Assembly: GCA_027493375.1 (NCBI GenBank)
Contig: JAPVWO010000269.1
Span: 1 to 52,992, forward strand
Reading direction: 5' to 3'
Source: Candidatus Multivorans thiocomprendens
Lineage (GTDB): Bacteria > Acidobacteriota > Thermoanaerobaculia > Multivoradales > Multivoraceae
Length of the DNA: 52,992 bases
This document shows positions 25,212 through 33,657 of the stretch, piece after piece; the stretch's first letter is position 1, and every line of letters begins with the position of its first letter. Below the pieces are notes generated by a model, which searched no databases, had not been told where the DNA came from, and worked only from the letters and a program-made list of their open reading frames with translations. The position numbers and the translations under genes are program-made.

Positions 25212-25847
25212 GTGACTGAAATCAACGTGGCCGAACTCGAACCGGTAGGAGAGTTCGGTTCTCTCGCGTGGTGCGAGGCCTGCGCCGAGTACGGCGTGCA
25301 ACTCCTCGAAGACGGCGATCTGCCGCCGGACACCGCGTGGGGATTCACCGAGATCTACACCCACCCGCCGGCGCGGCTGCTCGATAACGGCCGCGAGATG
25401 TCGGCGTACTTCATCATGGTCAAGGACGGCCGGATCACCGGCGGCGACGGCGCTCCCGAGGAGTGCCGTGCCCTGCCGGGCTTCCACGTCGTGATGCCGT
25501 GGGCGTCGATCTGCAACCAGTCCCGCACGAAGTACGGCCGCGAGGGCCAGATGCGGCGGTCGGCCCAGGAGAAGGTCATGTTCCAGCAGATCGAGGAGTA
25601 CGTCGGGCGGCCGAATCCCCTCGGCCTGGGCGGCGGCCCCAAGCACGTCTGGCCCCGGGAAGTCGGCATGGCGCTGGGCAAGGGCATGGAAGAAGGCGGT
25701 GGTCTCCACAACATCGCCGCGAGCCTGCAGATGCCCTCGCCCGAGTTCGCGGACCTTCCCACGACCGACATGGCCGTCCCGGACTTCGAGGCGATGATGG
25801 ACGAGCAGAAACGTCGCTTCCTCGCGCTCCTCGCCGTCAGGGATTAG
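25212..25847 (+). CDS. Unrecognised protein divergent from tetR (211 aa)
   Basis: I do not recognise the family. No signal peptide or membrane segment is seen. Notable strings are LAWCEACAEYGVQLLE near the N-terminus (two Cys spaced three apart), WGFTEIYTHPPARLL, MSAYFIMVKDG, a central VVMPWASICNQSRTKYG, and a C-terminal helical tail ending FEAMMDEQKRRFLALL. The composition is that of a globular soluble protein. The GTG at 25212 has GGGGAG 8-9 bases upstream and keeps the sequence clear of the tetR promoter; an earlier ATG at 25161 would lie in the control region. It ends by overlapping the convergent VWFA gene by 11 bases. Divergence from tetR suggests it is controlled with the sugar operon. 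Confidence 0.7.
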   Translation: MTEINVAELEPVGEFGSLAWCEACAEYGVQLLEDGDLPPDTAWGFTEIYTHPPARLLDNGREMSAYFIMVKDGRITGGDGAPEECRALPGFHVVMPWASICNQSRTKYGREGQMRRSAQEKVMFQQIEEYVGRPNPLGLGGGPKHVWPREVGMALGKGMEEGGGLHNIAASLQMPSPEFADLPTTDMAVPDFEAMMDEQKRRFLALLAVRD

Positions 25848-28431
25848 CGTCCAGCGAGAACCGCACCGCCGTCCGGTACGTAGCCCCCACCGGCTCGCCG
25901 TCCTCCACGACCGGCCGAAAGACGGCCCGCCGCATCGCCGCGACGGCGTTCTCGGTCAGTCCATGCGGCAAACTCTCCAGCACCTCGACAGCGACGACGC
26001 AACCTTCCTCGTCGATGCGGACGCCGAGGCCAACCACGCCCTCGACGCCGGCCTGTATCGCTTCGTCCGTGTACTCGTGGGCGACCCGGTAGATCATCTC
26101 GCCCGGCCTGCGGTCTGAGTCGCCGACGGCGTCCGCCCGCGGGCTCGTGGCCTCCTCCCCTGCCACCCCCCGCGAGTGACAGACGAGGATCCGCGCCCGG
26201 TCCGGGACCGGCCCTTCCGGCGACATGACCAGGATGCCTCTCGCCTCGGCGACGCCTGCTTCCGGGCGGCCCGAGTCCACCAGCAGCCGCGCGAGGCTGT
26301 AGCGCGGCGCCACGGACGCCTCGTCGTCCATGACGGCGATCACCCGGCGAAAGGCGTCCTCGGCCTCGAGCACATCCTGCTCCGTGCGGCCAGGCTTGTC
26401 GAAGAGGGCCACGCCGAGCGCGTTGTACGCACGTGTCCGCAAGCGGATGTCATCGGTCAGTTCCAGCGCCCGGCGGGCGGCGTTGGCCATCGCTTCGAGC
26501 TCGGACCGCTGGTAGTGGGCCGCCGCCTCGGCGAGCCACTGTTCGGCGGTGTCCGGCGGGGACGGTGCCTCGGTGGCTGCGTTCGTGGCGCCTGACGAAG
26601 AGACGACGCTTCTGGCGTCGGGTGCCGTTGCGGCGGCCGGGCCACTGGCCGCGTCCAGGTCGAACGTGACGACGGAGGTCGTGGCGGCAAGATCGTCGCG
26701 CACGCCAACCGCGACGCGATGCGGCCCGGGCGCGGTAACCACGTCGACCGCGAACGGCCACGAGAGTTCCCGTGCGTCCTCGATCTCCCCCTCCTGCACC
26801 AGGACAGGGACGGGATGCTCCGTCACTTCGGAAAGGCGCGCCTCCTCGTCCATCACCTGGACCCACAGGCGGACCCGGGCCTCGTGGCCGCCGGCCGCCG
26901 GGGCCAGCGTCAGCGGACCGATGGGGATCGCGACCAGCATCCTCGACTGGATGTCGCCGCTGTCCAGCTCGACCTGGCTGCCCGTGCCGCGGACGGGCGC
27001 GATGCGGACCCCCATCGGGTTCGCGGCCTCTTCCATCGCAAGGGCCGCCAGGGTCAGGTCCGCCATCTCGGCTGAGATCGACTTGTCGACATAGCTGTCG
27101 CGGTGGCGAAGCGTCAGGCGGCGGCGATAGCGCCGCTTCGCCTCGTCGGTCAGCTCGACTTCGATCCGGTGGGTGCCGCCCCTCTCGATGTGGGTCGCCG
27201 AGTAACCGAGCGAGTAGCGGTTCTGGAGGTCGCTCGCGATGCGGTCGAGGCCGCCCGCGAAGTTGCGGGTGTTGACGATCGCCCGGCCGCCGGTGCGATC
27301 GGCCAGACGGAGGAGCGGCTCCTCGAGATTGGCGGCGCGGGTGAACTCGATGCTGGTGGAGAAGCGGAGGTCGGCCGTGTTCATTCCGCTGACGCGCGCT
27401 CCCGCGGCGGCGACGCTGTGGAAGGTGACGCCGTTGGCGTTGGCGAGGGAGGCGAGCTCGTCGAATCGCCGGGAGAGGTCGTACTGGTAGGCCTCGAGGG
27501 AGGCGTTGGCGGCGTCGATGCCTCTTGTGTCGCGATACAGATCGACGTCTCGGAAGGGCGACTGGTTGGGGGTGCGCCACCGCCCGCGCCGATCGTCGAA
27601 CCTCTCCTCGAGCGCCCGGAACAGATCCTCCGCCGGCCGCATGGGCAGCCCGTTGCTGATGTACAGAATGGCCTTGCGCCCCGGCAGGCCCGCCATCGTC
27701 CGGATCGCGTTCTCCACGTTCACGATCGAGGCGTCGACCTCGCTCCTGATCATCGCGGCGAAGTCGCGGATCAGCTCCATCACCGCGCTGTAGCGGGGCG
27801 GAACCTCGTCGTCCCGGTTGAGTTCGCGAAGGATGTCCAGGCGCTGCGATTCGATGCGGTCGCGGCTGCCGACGACTCTCTCGATCTGGTTGGTTTCCTC
27901 GGCGACGCGCCAGGCCTCGGTCGTGAAGGGAAGCGCGACCTCGTACCGGCCCGAATCGTAGACGGCGAGCATCGCGCGGTCGTACGGGCTGAGCTGGACG
28001 CTCAGGAAGTTGCGCAGGAAGGGCAGCAAACGGTTGCGGTCCGTCGGCGTCAGGTTGTTGTTGTCGATGTAGACCATCAGGCTCAGCCGGTGCTCCGGCG
28101 GCGGCGGTTCGGCCGGGACGAAGCGGTCCAGGTCGCTCCGCCGGGGCCGGCGATCCCGGCGGGTGGGGGCTGATCGGTCCCGCGTGGCCGCGTCGAGGCC
28201 GTCCGTGAACTCGTAGAAGTTCGAGAGTTCCACCGGGCGACCGTCCTCCCGGACCTCGAAGTCGTCGGCGGTCAGGCCCGTCACCGGGTTGCCGTCGCGG
28301 TCGGTGACCCAGACGTCGACGTTGACGACGCGCACCTCGATCGTCTCGCCGAAGGTCTCGGGCGCGGGTTGCGCGGCGCCGCTACTCGAGCACAGCAGGA
28401 AGAGCGTTGCGACGGTGGCAGGACGTTTCAT
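25837..28431 (-). CDS. VWFA-related secreted protein with TPR-like repeats and C-terminal TonB_C domain
   Basis: An 864-residue exported protein (signal peptide about 1-20, SSSGAAQP). Residues about 25-75 resemble the VWFA-related Acidobacterial family opening (VRVVNVDVWVTDRDGNPVTGL, DFEVREDGRPV). A von Willebrand factor A-like domain follows with RLSLMVYIDNNNL in place of the classic D-x-S-x-S metal site, GRKAILYISNGLPMR and LQNRYSLGYSA. About 640-760 looks TPR-like (AEQWLAEAAAHYQRSELEAMANAARRALE). The last about 85 residues are a TonB C-terminal domain (GVEGVVGLGVRIDEEGCV, then AAMRRAVFRPVVEDGEPV). The ATG at 28431 starts a clean signal peptide; the open frame upstream is repeat DNA. The fusion implies a periplasmic protein able to contact receptor plugs. 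Confidence 0.85.
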   Translation of the reverse strand: MKRPATVATLFLLCSSSGAAQPAPETFGETIEVRVVNVDVWVTDRDGNPVTGLTADDFEVREDGRPVELSNFYEFTDGLDAATRDRSAPTRRDRRPRRSDLDRFVPAEPPPPEHRLSLMVYIDNNNLTPTDRNRLLPFLRNFLSVQLSPYDRAMLAVYDSGRYEVALPFTTEAWRVAEETNQIERVVGSRDRIESQRLDILRELNRDDEVPPRYSAVMELIRDFAAMIRSEVDASIVNVENAIRTMAGLPGRKAILYISNGLPMRPAEDLFRALEERFDDRRGRWRTPNQSPFRDVDLYRDTRGIDAANASLEAYQYDLSRRFDELASLANANGVTFHSVAAAGARVSGMNTADLRFSTSIEFTRAANLEEPLLRLADRTGGRAIVNTRNFAGGLDRIASDLQNRYSLGYSATHIERGGTHRIEVELTDEAKRRYRRRLTLRHRDSYVDKSISAEMADLTLAALAMEEAANPMGVRIAPVRGTGSQVELDSGDIQSRMLVAIPIGPLTLAPAAGGHEARVRLWVQVMDEEARLSEVTEHPVPVLVQEGEIEDARELSWPFAVDVVTAPGPHRVAVGVRDDLAATTSVVTFDLDAASGPAAATAPDARSVVSSSGATNAATEAPSPPDTAEQWLAEAAAHYQRSELEAMANAARRALELTDDIRLRTRAYNALGVALFDKPGRTEQDVLEAEDAFRRVIAVMDDEASVAPRYSLARLLVDSGRPEAGVAEARGILVMSPEGPVPDRARILVCHSRGVAGEEATSPRADAVGDSDRRPGEMIYRVAHEYTDEAIQAGVEGVVGLGVRIDEEGCVVAVEVLESLPHGLTENAVAAMRRAVFRPVVEDGEPVGATYRTAVRFSLDANP

Positions 28432-28460
28432 CCTCGGCAAAGCGTATCTCCGAGCGCACA

Positions 28461-28578
28461 GGCACCCTCGCCCGCAGGCCGCTACACACTGGGTGCGCCG
28501 GCGTCCCCGCCGGCAGGCCGTTACACACTGGGTGCGCCGGCGTCCTCGCCGGCATCCGGGCGCCGCCGCGGAGCGGCG
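28461..28578. repeat. Intergenic repeat: two 39-bp direct units plus palindromic element
   Basis: Two near-identical 39-base units begin at 28474 and 28513 (GCAGGCCG then TACACACTGGGTGCGCCGGCG), differing at two positions. Each contains the hairpin-forming CGCCGGCG...CGCCGGC. A partial related segment precedes them at 28461. The right end, 28552-28578, matches the reverse complement of 20443-20469 at 26 of 27 bases. The unit region from 28530 reappears inverted at 31429-31461. The array fills the gap between the kinase-like gene stop (28587) and the VWFA gene start. There are too few copies and no unique spacers, so it is not CRISPR. Confidence 0.8.
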
Positions 28579-28586
28579 AGCGCGAT

Positions 28587-31406
28587 TCAGCTGTCTTCGT
28601 GAAGCGTCACGACTCCCGCGTCGCCGTCGACGCTGATCTCCTGACCCGGCGCGACGCGCTGGGTGATCGTGCCCGTGCCGACCACCGCCGGAATGCCGTA
28701 CTCGCGCGCGACGATCGAGCCGTGGCCGAGGATGCCGCCGATATCGGTGACGAGCCCCGAGGCATGCGCGAACAGCGGCGTCCAGGCGGGGTTCGTCATC
28801 GGGCACACGAGAACGGAGCCGGACCGCATCCGGTCGAACTCCGGCGGCGACTTGATCAGGCTCGCCGGCGCGGTCACGGTGCCGGGGCTCACCGGCACGC
28901 CGCGCAGCGTCGGGCTGTTCGGGTCGTTCCTGGCCTGCGTCTCCTTGAAGGCGATCGACGGATGCTCGCTCGCCTCTTCCGGCACGGTGCCGGGCGGGTG
29001 CAGGCGCTTGCGCGCCTCGCGGAGTTCACGCCGTTCGGCGGCGAGCGCGCCCAGGTCGGGCCTCGCCTCGCCTCGCGCACGGGCCTCGATCGCCTCGCGG
29101 AGCTCGTCCGTGACGCAGAAGTAGACATCAGAGGAATGCCCGAACGTGCCGGCCTCCACCAGCCGCCGCCCCAGCTCGGCGGCCAGCGAGCGCAGCACGG
29201 GCCAGGAACTGCCGAGGTAGAACATCGTCTCCTCGCGGATCGGGTAGAAGAGGTACGTGAACCACAGACGGAAGCGGAACTGCCAGTACGCGAGGCCGTC
29301 GAGCAGCCCTTCGATCTCGGCAAGCGCCTTCTCCTTCTTGCGCCGCGCCTCGATGTCGTGCTGCTCCGGGCTGTAGTCCCGGTTGGCGACCATCGTCTTG
29401 AGCGTCGCGAAGAACGGGGTCGGATCCTCGCTCTGCGGCGGTTCGACGAAGTCGAGCGTGTAGCCCTGGTGCCCGAAGGTCCGGAGGTAGTCGTCGATCG
29501 CCTCCAGTGCGGGGCCGCTCGCCGGGTGCTCCTGGAGCGCGGCCATGAGCCGTGACGCCGGGGTCGTCATGACGAGTTCCCACAGCGACTCGTCGGCCCG
29601 GATGCGCTTCGCGATCTCGTAGATCGCGTCGTTCGCCTCCATCGTCTTCGACTTGAAGCCGCTGAGGAACTGGCCGCTCGTGAAGCGGTGGTCGGGCAGC
29701 GTCTCGCGCAGGAAGCACTGGAGCTGGTCGTCGGTCGATTTGGCGACGCCGAAGGTGTGCCCGGTGTCGTTCGACCAGTAGTCGCCCTCGGCCACGCCCA
29801 GGTCGACGATGCCCTGGAGCAGCGTCTCGTCGGAGGCCGTGGCCGGGTCGACTTCGCGCCACTCGGCGGTGATACGGACCAGGCGCGGCATCGTCTCTTC
29901 CCGCCACTTCCTGAGCACGCCCTCGTTCCACTGTGTGCGGTTGAAGGCGATGAAGGTCGGGTTCCCGCTCTCGGGCATGGTCACCCGCTGCGCCAGCGAC
30001 TCGCCGGGTTCGGCCGAGGCCGCCCAGGCGTCGAAGGCGCGGCGGTCCTCGTCGCCTAGCGCGTCCCGAAACAGCTTCAGGTCGTGCTCCGCCATCTCCA
30101 GGTTCTCCGCGGGGGAGTCCTTGCGCCGCTCGGCCATGGCGCGCTCCGCGGCCTCCATCTCGTCCTCGGTCGGCTTCCTGATCTCCGTGTTGTCGCCGTC
30201 CGGGAAGAGCATCCGCCAGTCGCCGCGCTGGTAGGCGAAGCCGTTCATCGTGACGAAGACCGGGCCACCGCCGACCATCATGCTCTTGCCGCCGCGGGCC
30301 TTCTCGAGACCGATCGTCAGGTAGAGCTCCTTGAACAGCGGGCAGATCGGGTCGGGCATGTTCTCGACGATCTGGCGGCGCGTCAGGATCCGGGCCGGAG
30401 GAGTCGGCACCCACTCGACCTCGATCGGCTGCGGCGGCAGGTTCGTGATCGGCCGCGACTGCAGCAGGTGGAGCCTGCCGCCGGAGATCGCCCACTCGAT
30501 GTCCTGTGGTACCCCGTCGAACCGCGCTTCGACCTCGATCCCCAGGTCGACGAGTTCGCGGATGGCGTCCGACGACAGGGACGAACGGCCGCGGTCGGCC
30601 TCGTCGACCTCCTCAAGACGCGTGCCCCGATCGCCGTCCTGGACGATCCGCTGTTCCTTCGTGCCGATGATCGTCTCCGTGGCCTCGCCGGTCGCGCGGT
30701 CGACCACCCAGGTGTCGGGCGTCACCTGGCCGCCGACCACCGCCTCGCCGAGGCCGAAGCTGGCGTTGACGATCGCCTCGGAGCGTTCGCCGGTCGCCGG
30801 ATTGGCGGTGAAGAGAATGCCCGAGACTTCCGACGGCACCATGACCTGCACGACGACCGCCATCGCCACCTTGCTCTGGTCGATGCCCATCTGGTGGCGG
30901 TAGGCGATCGCCCGCGGCGTCCAGAGCGATGCCCAGCAGTCGCGGACCGCCGCGACGACGGCGTCCTCGCCGCGCACGTTGAGGTAGGTGTCCTGCTGGC
31001 CGGCGAACGAAGCCTCGGGCAGGTCCTCGGCGTTGGCGGAGGAACGCACGGCCACCGGCGGGTTCGCGGGCTCCAGTCCGCGATAGGCGGTGGCGATCTC
31101 GGAGACGGCTAGGTCGGAGGGGGCGTGTGCCGCCAGGAGTTCCTGGATCGCCGCCGACGCCTTGTCGAAGGAGACGGCGCCGTTGACGAGTTCCGGCTTC
31201 GCCAGCGCGACGATCCGCTCCTGCAGGCCGTTCTCCGCGACGAAGGCCCGGTAGGCGGCCGTCGTGACGTGGAAGCCGCCCGGCACCGCGAACCCCGCGT
31301 TCGAGGCCCGCGCCAGCGAGCGGCCCTTGCCGCCCAGCAGGTCGAGGTCGTCGTCGCGGGTGTCGAGCGGGCGGACGAAGGCGGTTGTTGCTGCCGGCGG
31401 CGTCAT
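28587..31406 (-). CDS. PEP-synthase-like / rifampin-phosphotransferase-architecture dikinase
   Basis: A 939-residue enzyme with an N-terminal ATP-grasp half (about 1-330: LGGKGRSLARASNAGFAVPGGF, PVAVRSSANAEDLPEASFAGQQDTYLN, GILFTANPATGERSE, IEWAISGGRLHLLQSRPIT). A long central domain (about 335-855) follows, then a C-terminal phosphohistidine domain (GGILGHGSIVAREYGIPAVVG, His895). It lacks the PEP-binding TIM barrel that ends true PEP synthases. The order matches rifampin phosphotransferases, which pass ATP's beta phosphate via His to a small molecule bound by the central domain. The substrate here is unknown and antibiotic resistance is not implied. The ATG at 31406 is used because the open frame upstream is repeat DNA. 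Confidence 0.85.
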   Translation of the reverse strand: MTPPAATTAFVRPLDTRDDDLDLLGGKGRSLARASNAGFAVPGGFHVTTAAYRAFVAENGLQERIVALAKPELVNGAVSFDKASAAIQELLAAHAPSDLAVSEIATAYRGLEPANPPVAVRSSANAEDLPEASFAGQQDTYLNVRGEDAVVAAVRDCWASLWTPRAIAYRHQMGIDQSKVAMAVVVQVMVPSEVSGILFTANPATGERSEAIVNASFGLGEAVVGGQVTPDTWVVDRATGEATETIIGTKEQRIVQDGDRGTRLEEVDEADRGRSSLSSDAIRELVDLGIEVEARFDGVPQDIEWAISGGRLHLLQSRPITNLPPQPIEVEWVPTPPARILTRRQIVENMPDPICPLFKELYLTIGLEKARGGKSMMVGGGPVFVTMNGFAYQRGDWRMLFPDGDNTEIRKPTEDEMEAAERAMAERRKDSPAENLEMAEHDLKLFRDALGDEDRRAFDAWAASAEPGESLAQRVTMPESGNPTFIAFNRTQWNEGVLRKWREETMPRLVRITAEWREVDPATASDETLLQGIVDLGVAEGDYWSNDTGHTFGVAKSTDDQLQCFLRETLPDHRFTSGQFLSGFKSKTMEANDAIYEIAKRIRADESLWELVMTTPASRLMAALQEHPASGPALEAIDDYLRTFGHQGYTLDFVEPPQSEDPTPFFATLKTMVANRDYSPEQHDIEARRKKEKALAEIEGLLDGLAYWQFRFRLWFTYLFYPIREETMFYLGSSWPVLRSLAAELGRRLVEAGTFGHSSDVYFCVTDELREAIEARARGEARPDLGALAAERRELREARKRLHPPGTVPEEASEHPSIAFKETQARNDPNSPTLRGVPVSPGTVTAPASLIKSPPEFDRMRSGSVLVCPMTNPAWTPLFAHASGLVTDIGGILGHGSIVAREYGIPAVVGTGTITQRVAPGQEISVDGDAGVVTLHEDS

Positions 31407-31428
31407 CGGTTCCGGAGACCGGCGCTGC

Positions 31429-31461
31429 GCGCCGGATGCCGGCGAGGGCGCCGGCGCACCC
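31429..31461. repeat. Inverted copy of the intergenic repeat element
   Basis: This segment is, apart from a few bases, the reverse complement of about 28531-28564 (GGGTGCGCCGGCG...CCTCGCCGGCATCCGG). It lies in the 76-base gap between the SDR stop (31483) and the kinase-like gene start (31406). It forms a hairpin through CGCCGG arms and is the third locus of the repeat family in this window. Confidence 0.7.
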
Positions 31462-31482
31462 GGTGGTTCGTGGCGCACGTCG

Positions 31483-32259
31483 CTAGTTCCAGAAACGGTC
31501 GAGCCGCGTCCAGGACCGGATCGGGATCACCTCGCCGGTCAGCAACGCCGAGGCCGGCGAGGCCAGGAACAAGCAGAGATCGGCGACGTCCTCGGGGTCG
31601 GGCGGCCGCTCGAGGCGCGGCACGGGCGTCCCGTCCTCCTTCTCGGCCGGCTGGATGACGCCCCACTTCACCATCGCGGGCGTCGCGATGAGCCCCGGCG
31701 CCACGCAGTTGACGCGGATGTTGTGCTTCGCCCACTGGAAGGCGAGGTTGTTGCTCAGGCTGATCACGCCGGCCTTGGCGGCGGAGTAGTGGAGCATCCC
31801 GGGGTGGCCCTTGGTGCCGGCCACCGACGAGATGTTGATGATGTTGCCGCTCTGCTGCTCGATCATCTGCTTGCCGGCGGCGATGCAGCACAGCCAGGTG
31901 CCGGTCAGGTTCAGGTCGACGATGCGCCGCCACTCGTCGTAGGGCGTGTCCTCGGGCCTGCGCGGCGTCGCGCCGCCGCCGGCGTTGTTCACCATGACGT
32001 CGAGCCGCCCGAAGGCGCCGACGGTCTCGGCGATCAGCCCGTCGACCTGGTCGGGGACCGTGATGTCGCAGCCGACGGCCAGCGCCGTCCCGCCGCCGGA
32101 CTCGATCTCGCCGACGACGCCGTCCAGGTTCTCCTTCTTGCGCGAGGCGACCACGACCCTGGCGCCGGCCTCGGCGTAGGACTTGGCGATGCAGGTGCCG
32201 ATGCCGCCGGCGCCGCCGGTGACGATGGCGACCCGGTCCGTCAGATCGAGTCCGGACAT
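31483..32259 (-). CDS. Short-chain dehydrogenase/reductase (classical SDR)
   Basis: A 258-residue NAD(P)-dependent oxidoreductase, cytoplasmic. The cofactor loop TGGAGGIG is at 14-21, NNAGG at 91-95, Asn117 in DLNLTG, catalytic Ser144/145 (INISSVAG), and Tyr158 with Lys162 (HYSAAK). The VASRKKENL segment after the second strand suggests NADP preference, though weakly. It starts 2 bases after the stop of the cytochrome-like gene, so the two are co-transcribed. The downstream kinase-like gene is separated by a repeat element but reads in the same direction. The substrate cannot be inferred. Confidence 0.92.
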   Translation of the reverse strand: MSGLDLTDRVAIVTGGAGGIGTCIAKSYAEAGARVVVASRKKENLDGVVGEIESGGGTALAVGCDITVPDQVDGLIAETVGAFGRLDVMVNNAGGGATPRRPEDTPYDEWRRIVDLNLTGTWLCCIAAGKQMIEQQSGNIINISSVAGTKGHPGMLHYSAAKAGVISLSNNLAFQWAKHNIRVNCVAPGLIATPAMVKWGVIQPAEKEDGTPVPRLERPPDPEDVADLCLFLASPASALLTGEVIPIRSWTRLDRFWN

Positions 32260-32261
32260 CT

Positions 32262-33320
32262 TCAGTTGCCCTCCTTCACTCTCCCCGTCGGCACGCGAGC
32301 GCCCTCGCCGCCCTGGTCGGCTCCGGCGACGATGCCGCCTGGGCAGCCGCCGCCGGGAGGAACGACCCAGTCACAGCCCGGCGTGTTCTCCGGGCCGTTG
32401 TCGTGGCAGGCGAGGAGGGCCGCGTAGTCGGCCTTCAGGCTCCCCGGCCGGCGCGGCGGCATGAACTCGTTGACGTGCACCTGACCGGCTTCGAACAGCC
32501 GGGCGGTCCGGGTCGGCGCGCGATGGCAGTCGAGGCAGGCGTTGCCTTCGATGTACGGCGTCCTCATGTCCCAGTGCGTTCCGCCCACGACCCAGTAGGG
32601 CGCTTCCGGGTCCACCCAGCCCGGCAGGACGGGCTCGCTCGGGTTGGACGGCAGCTTGGCGCCGTCGATCCAGGGGTCGTGCAGGAAGGCGTTGTTCTGG
32701 TGGCACTGAACGCACTGGACGCCGGGAGGCGGCGGGATGAAGGCCTTGTCGAAGTCCTCGTCGTCGGGACCGGGAAGCTCCCCGGCGAGCAGGCCGCGTT
32801 CGTCCATGTGAAGGTACTCCCTGGCCTGGATGAGATCGCCCTTCCCGTCCGGCGACTCGAAGAAGCAGGTGGCGCCCGTCGTCTTGTTGTGGCCGATCAT
32901 CTGGACGGACGCAATGCCCTTCTCGAAGAGGTCCCTGCCGGCGGAGCGGCAGAGGTACGCCCAGACGACGTCGTCCAGCGGGCTGCCGTCGGCCGCCTTG
33001 CCCTGCACCCTGCCGATCCGCGAGCCGACGTTGCAGTTGCCCTTGAAGTCGGGCGTGTCGCACTGGCGGTAGCCCGGACTCTCGAACACCTCCACGCCGT
33101 CGACGTGGATGGGGATGCGTACGCCGGCGCCGCAGTCGACGGTCGGCGGCACGCCGACATGGGGCAGGCACATGGCGGCGTACTCGGACGCCGTCTCCGG
33201 CATCGTCTGCGCCTTGCCGCCGGGTATGCAGGCGTCCTCGGCTGCCGCCGCTCCGGGCTGCGCCACAACGGCGAGCAGCGTGGTCGCACCGGCCAACCGT
33301 GAGATCGCTCGAAGCTCCAT
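32262..33320 (-). CDS. Exported multihaem c-type cytochrome-like protein
   Basis: A 352-residue exported protein (signal peptide about 1-27, PGAAAAEDAC). Two covalent haem-binding motifs are visible, CVQCH at 203-207 and CLDCH at 262-266, and a single Cys-His (LLACHDNG, about 306) may be a degenerate third. The N-terminal about 190 residues are Cys-rich (CIPGG, CLPH, QCDTP, NCNVG, YLCRS) and not recognised. A periplasmic electron-transfer or haem-peroxidase-like role is possible. It starts 2 bases before the SDR region in gene order, so an oxidoreductase pair is plausible. A 15-base motif shared with the TonB receptor promoter lies 34 bases upstream (33354-33368). No named family is claimed. 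Confidence 0.75.
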   Translation of the reverse strand: MELRAISRLAGATTLLAVVAQPGAAAAEDACIPGGKAQTMPETASEYAAMCLPHVGVPPTVDCGAGVRIPIHVDGVEVFESPGYRQCDTPDFKGNCNVGSRIGRVQGKAADGSPLDDVVWAYLCRSAGRDLFEKGIASVQMIGHNKTTGATCFFESPDGKGDLIQAREYLHMDERGLLAGELPGPDDEDFDKAFIPPPPGVQCVQCHQNNAFLHDPWIDGAKLPSNPSEPVLPGWVDPEAPYWVVGGTHWDMRTPYIEGNACLDCHRAPTRTARLFEAGQVHVNEFMPPRRPGSLKADYAALLACHDNGPENTPGCDWVVPPGGGCPGGIVAGADQGGEGARVPTGRVKEGN

Positions 33321-33346
33321 CCGGTCCTCCCTCCTTCCGACCGCCA

Positions 33347-33368
33347 GTGTACCGAACTTGTAACAGTG
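33347..33368 (-). promoter_or_regulatory. Candidate shared upstream motif (cytochrome-like gene)
   Basis: On the plus strand GAACTTGTAACAGTG (33354-33368) matches GAACATGTTACAGCG (36727-36741), upstream of the TonB receptor gene, at 12 of 15 bases. Both are preceded by GTAC at a similar distance, and both lie upstream of genes read in the same direction. A common operator is suggested; the regulator is unknown. Confidence 0.35.
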
Positions 33369-33627
33369 TCTCAGATTCTGGGGTCGTTACCAACTTCATC
33401 GAGGTCGGCGCGGGCCGTTCATGAAGCGCCAGTGGATCAGCACGAGGTCTTCGAGCCGCCGAAGACGCTTTGGCCGTTGGCGGCGTAGCCTCCCTGCTCT
33501 TGAAGTGCCCGAAGCGGGCCAGCTCTACCGCATCGACGCGGTCTACCTGCCGAGCTTGCCGAGAGCCTTGGCGTAGCTCCAGGCGCGGGCCGGTTGCACC
33601 AGGATCAACTCGCAGTCGTGCGTGGCC

Positions 33628-33651
33628 AAAAGAGAGCGAAACGGTCGCTCT
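33628..33651 (-). terminator. Rho-independent terminator after the second TonB receptor gene
   Basis: A 7-bp stem (33633-33639 with 33645-33651, AGAGCGA/TCGCTCT) with a 5-base loop is followed on the minus strand by CTTTT. It begins 7 bases past the receptor stop at 33658. Confidence 0.88.
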
Positions 33652-33657
33652 GGTTCG

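Larger units (their letters stand above)
33321..33657. other. Intergenic region upstream of the cytochrome-like gene
   Basis: These 337 bases contain the shared upstream motif (33347-33368) and the terminator at 33628-33651. Between them, 33413-33600 shows short open stretches on both strands (for example a minus-strand tail reading KRLRRLEDLVLIHWRFMNGP before a stop near 33413). It may be the decayed end of a gene; nothing complete is seen. Confidence 0.45.

Noticed and set aside
28461-28578. Possible CRISPR-like repeat array
   Set aside because: Only two direct units, no unique spacers between them, no cas genes, and parts of the unit recur elsewhere as a palindromic element.
31407-31478. 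N-terminal extension of the kinase-like gene to 31478
   Set aside because: The extension is encoded by the dispersed repeat and the true family N-terminus begins just after the ATG at 31406.
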